Positions 49,869 through 51,353 of a DNA stretch of 51,353 bases are shown piece after piece. Within the stretch, counting starts at the first letter, position 1; each line of letters begins with the position of its first letter. The notes beneath the pieces are model-generated. The model saw only the letters and a list, made by a program, of their open reading frames with translations, searched no databases and had not been told where the DNA came from. The position numbers were made by a program, and so were the translations under genes. Source of the stretch: Gammaproteobacteria bacterium (lineage in GTDB: Bacteria; Pseudomonadota; Gammaproteobacteria; SZUA-140); the NCBI GenBank assembly GCA_020847075.1, contig JADLCS010000004.1, forward strand, positions 1-51,353, read 5' to 3'.

Positions 49869-50912
49869 ATGTCTGGTTCCCAGGGCGACAAGAAGAGTGG
49901 TGAATGGGGTTGGGACATGCCGGAAGGCATGGACCCGATGAAGGTGATGCAGGTGGCCTCGGCCTACTGGGACTCCTGCGTGCTGCACGCCGCCAACCGG
50001 CTCAACATCTTCAGCATCCTCGACGACAAGAGCAAGGACCTCGACACCCTCGCCCGCGAGACCGAGTCCGACCGCCGCTGCCTCGGCGCGCTGCTGAGCG
50101 CGCTGGTCTCCATCGGCTTCCTCGACCGCGACGGCGACGTCTTCCGCAACAACGAATTCAGCAAGATGTTTCTCGCCGAGTCCAGCAAGTACTACCAGGG
50201 CGGCATCGTCTACATGTTCGAGAACTGGTACCAGGCCTGGGGCGGTCTCTACAACACGGTGAAGACCGGCAAGCCCTCCGCGCTGATGCACCAGGCCTAC
50301 ACCGACGAGGAGACGCGCAACTACATGATGGGCATGCACAACCGCGCCCTGTCGCAGTCCGACGTGCTGACCACGATGTTCGACCTCACCGGCAAGAAGC
50401 AGCTCATGGACGTCGGCTGCGGCCCCGCGACCTTCGCGGTGAAGTTCTGCGAGCGCTACGCCGGCCTCAAGGCTGTGGCCATGGACCGCGATCAGAACCT
50501 GAAGATCGCGAAAGAGGTCGTCGACATGTACAACATGCACGACCGCGTGAAGCTGCTGCCCGGCGACTACAACACCGACAGCCTCGGCACCGGCAACGAC
50601 GCCATGCTGCTCTCCTCCATGACCAACCAGGAATCGCCGGAGAACATCAAGAAACTGCTCAAGAAGTGCTACGACTCCATGAACAAGGACGGCGTGATCA
50701 TGATCCAGGAGCAGCTCCTGTGGGGCGACAAGAAGGGCCCCAAGCTCGCCGCCCTGATCGGCGTCAACCAGATCATCAACACCGTGCTCGGTTCCTCGTA
50801 CTCGACCACCGAGATGGAAAACATCCTGCGCGAGGTTGGCTTTAAGGACATCAAGTCCGAACAGATGGCGCCGCCGAGTCCGTTTATTATGGTCAGCGGG
50901 TATAAGCGCTGA
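49869..50912 (+). CDS. SAM-dependent O-methyltransferase with dimerisation domain
   Basis: 347 residues. The N-terminal half has the winged-helix dimerisation fold of plant-type O-methyltransferases (AANRLNIFSILDDKSKDLDT; LGALLSALVSIGFLDRDGDV). The C-terminal Rossmann domain has motif I LMDVGCGPATFAVKFC around 179-194, then NKDGVIMIQEQLLWGDKKG. Family members methylate small aromatic or polyketide hydroxyls; the substrate here cannot be predicted. The chosen ATG at 49869 follows cagggggg at suitable spacing. A strong terminator follows the gene. Confidence 0.85.
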   Translation: MSGSQGDKKSGEWGWDMPEGMDPMKVMQVASAYWDSCVLHAANRLNIFSILDDKSKDLDTLARETESDRRCLGALLSALVSIGFLDRDGDVFRNNEFSKMFLAESSKYYQGGIVYMFENWYQAWGGLYNTVKTGKPSALMHQAYTDEETRNYMMGMHNRALSQSDVLTTMFDLTGKKQLMDVGCGPATFAVKFCERYAGLKAVAMDRDQNLKIAKEVVDMYNMHDRVKLLPGDYNTDSLGTGNDAMLLSSMTNQESPENIKKLLKKCYDSMNKDGVIMIQEQLLWGDKKGPKLAALIGVNQIINTVLGSSYSTTEMENILREVGFKDIKSEQMAPPSPFIMVSGYKR

Positions 50913-50933
50913 GGTAAGAGAACTCTGAGATAC

Positions 50934-50968
50934 AAAAAGGCCGCCACCGTTATCGGGGCGGCCTTTTT
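50934..50968 (+). terminator. Rho-independent terminator
   Basis: aaaaaggccgcc (50934-50945) is the exact complement of ggcggccttttt (50957-50968), an 11-base loop, with a T-run on both strands. It ends the methyltransferase transcript and would also work for leftward transcription. Confidence 0.88.
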
Positions 50969-50996
50969 GTTTTGTGTCTCGGCCTCTTCGCCAGGG

Positions 50997-51140
50997 ATGG
51001 GGTCTGCCCCTGTTGACGTGCACAACACGGAGATGCTCGCGCTGGCGGAGGCGCTGGGGTTTTGTATCAATGTAGTTGCAGGGCGGCGGCGTGGTAGGGT
51101 GGTAGGGAGGTGCCATTGGCGCTGTAATAATACGAAGTAA
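50997..51140 (+). pseudogene. Possible gene remnant (acetyltransferase-like end)
   Basis: A 47-codon frame whose middle, DVHNTEMLALAEALGFCI, resembles the motif near the C terminus of GNAT acetyltransferases (N.EML.LAE.LGF). It is followed by non-conserved residues and a TAA at 51138. The upstream bases ggggtctgcccctgtt look like another decayed family 2 arm, so the original gene was probably cut there. Very short and of low certainty. Confidence 0.3.
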
Positions 51141-51179
51141 TTACCCGCATTGGGTAACGTCTGCTGTTCTTGTGATGCA

Positions 51180-51353
51180 ATGGCCCCCTATCGTAGAGTA
51201 TTCGTCAATTATCTGGCTTGCTGCGGGCAAGTGACCGTTGAGTATCGGGAAACCATGCGTGATGTACTAACAGATCCTGGCGCCGTGTTACATGGGGGTG
51301 ATGGCTTGTGGAACAAAGGGTTGGATAGGGACACGGCGCGTTATATGGCGAGC
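51180..51353 (+). CDS. Partial hypothetical protein leaving the window
   Basis: An open frame of 58 codons from the ATG at 51180 (MAPYRRVFVNYLACCGQVTV) to the right edge, with no stop. GC content is lower than in the core genome, like the cassette region at 28.5-30.8 kb. No family recognised, no strong Shine-Dalgarno (the upstream sequence is cttgtgatgca), so this is tentative. Confidence 0.3.
   Translation, partial: MAPYRRVFVNYLACCGQVTVEYRETMRDVLTDPGAVLHGGDGLWNKGLDRDTARYMAS

Overview
The window is high-GC DNA from a Pseudomonadota genome, most likely a gammaproteobacterium. Supporting genes are a Tas-type aldo/keto reductase, a DamX-like AAA-SPOR protein, MtgA, RlmI and a NasR antiterminator. 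A bacterial-type phosphoribulokinase and a class I fructose-bisphosphatase in the same window suggest, but do not prove, Calvin-cycle autotrophy; no RuBisCO gene is present. No tRNA, rRNA, CRISPR, integrase or transposase gene was found.

Layout. 1-8285: a partial rlmI on the minus strand, then fbp and a glycine-cleavage cluster gcvT-gcvH-gcvPA-tpx-gcvPB-dgkA-pfkB-like, with a thiol peroxidase inserted between the two P-protein subunits. 8759-17960: an exported kelch protein, small envelope proteins, a YyaL-type thioredoxin-domain protein, MarC, the AAA-SPOR protein and Prk. 18294-27456: a lipoprotein, thiD-thiE, hemL, tas, a very large exported LVIVD beta-propeller protein, a hypoxanthine-DNA glycosylase and mtgA. 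27606-28089: a RHH/RelE toxin-antitoxin pair. 28490-30860: lower-GC unrelated small genes separated by attC-like recombination sites, i.e. an integron cassette cluster with no integrase in view. 31100-36908: a nitrite assimilation locus (nirB, nirD, nasR, FNT transporter). Both nirB and the transporter have a sigma-54-like promoter and an intrinsic terminator in the leader, the expected architecture for NasR-controlled transcription attenuation. 37171-43272: a string of small accessory genes, several separated one by one by palindromic elements. 43358-50912: exported and membrane proteins (MliC-like, PsiE, DUF202, YqhA, cardiolipin synthase-like) and an O-methyltransferase. The last 400 bases hold a gene remnant and an open reading frame that leaves the window.

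The most unusual layer is a set of short inverted-repeat elements. Family 1 has the core ggggacagatttattttt, family 2 has ggggacagaccacggtttcc, and family 3 has ggggtcagactc. They resemble REP/RAYT-type palindromes. They sit at or across stop codons, supply the C-terminal residues of ThiE and of the DNA glycosylase, supply a start codon at 39377, and interrupt an attC-like site in the cassette cluster.
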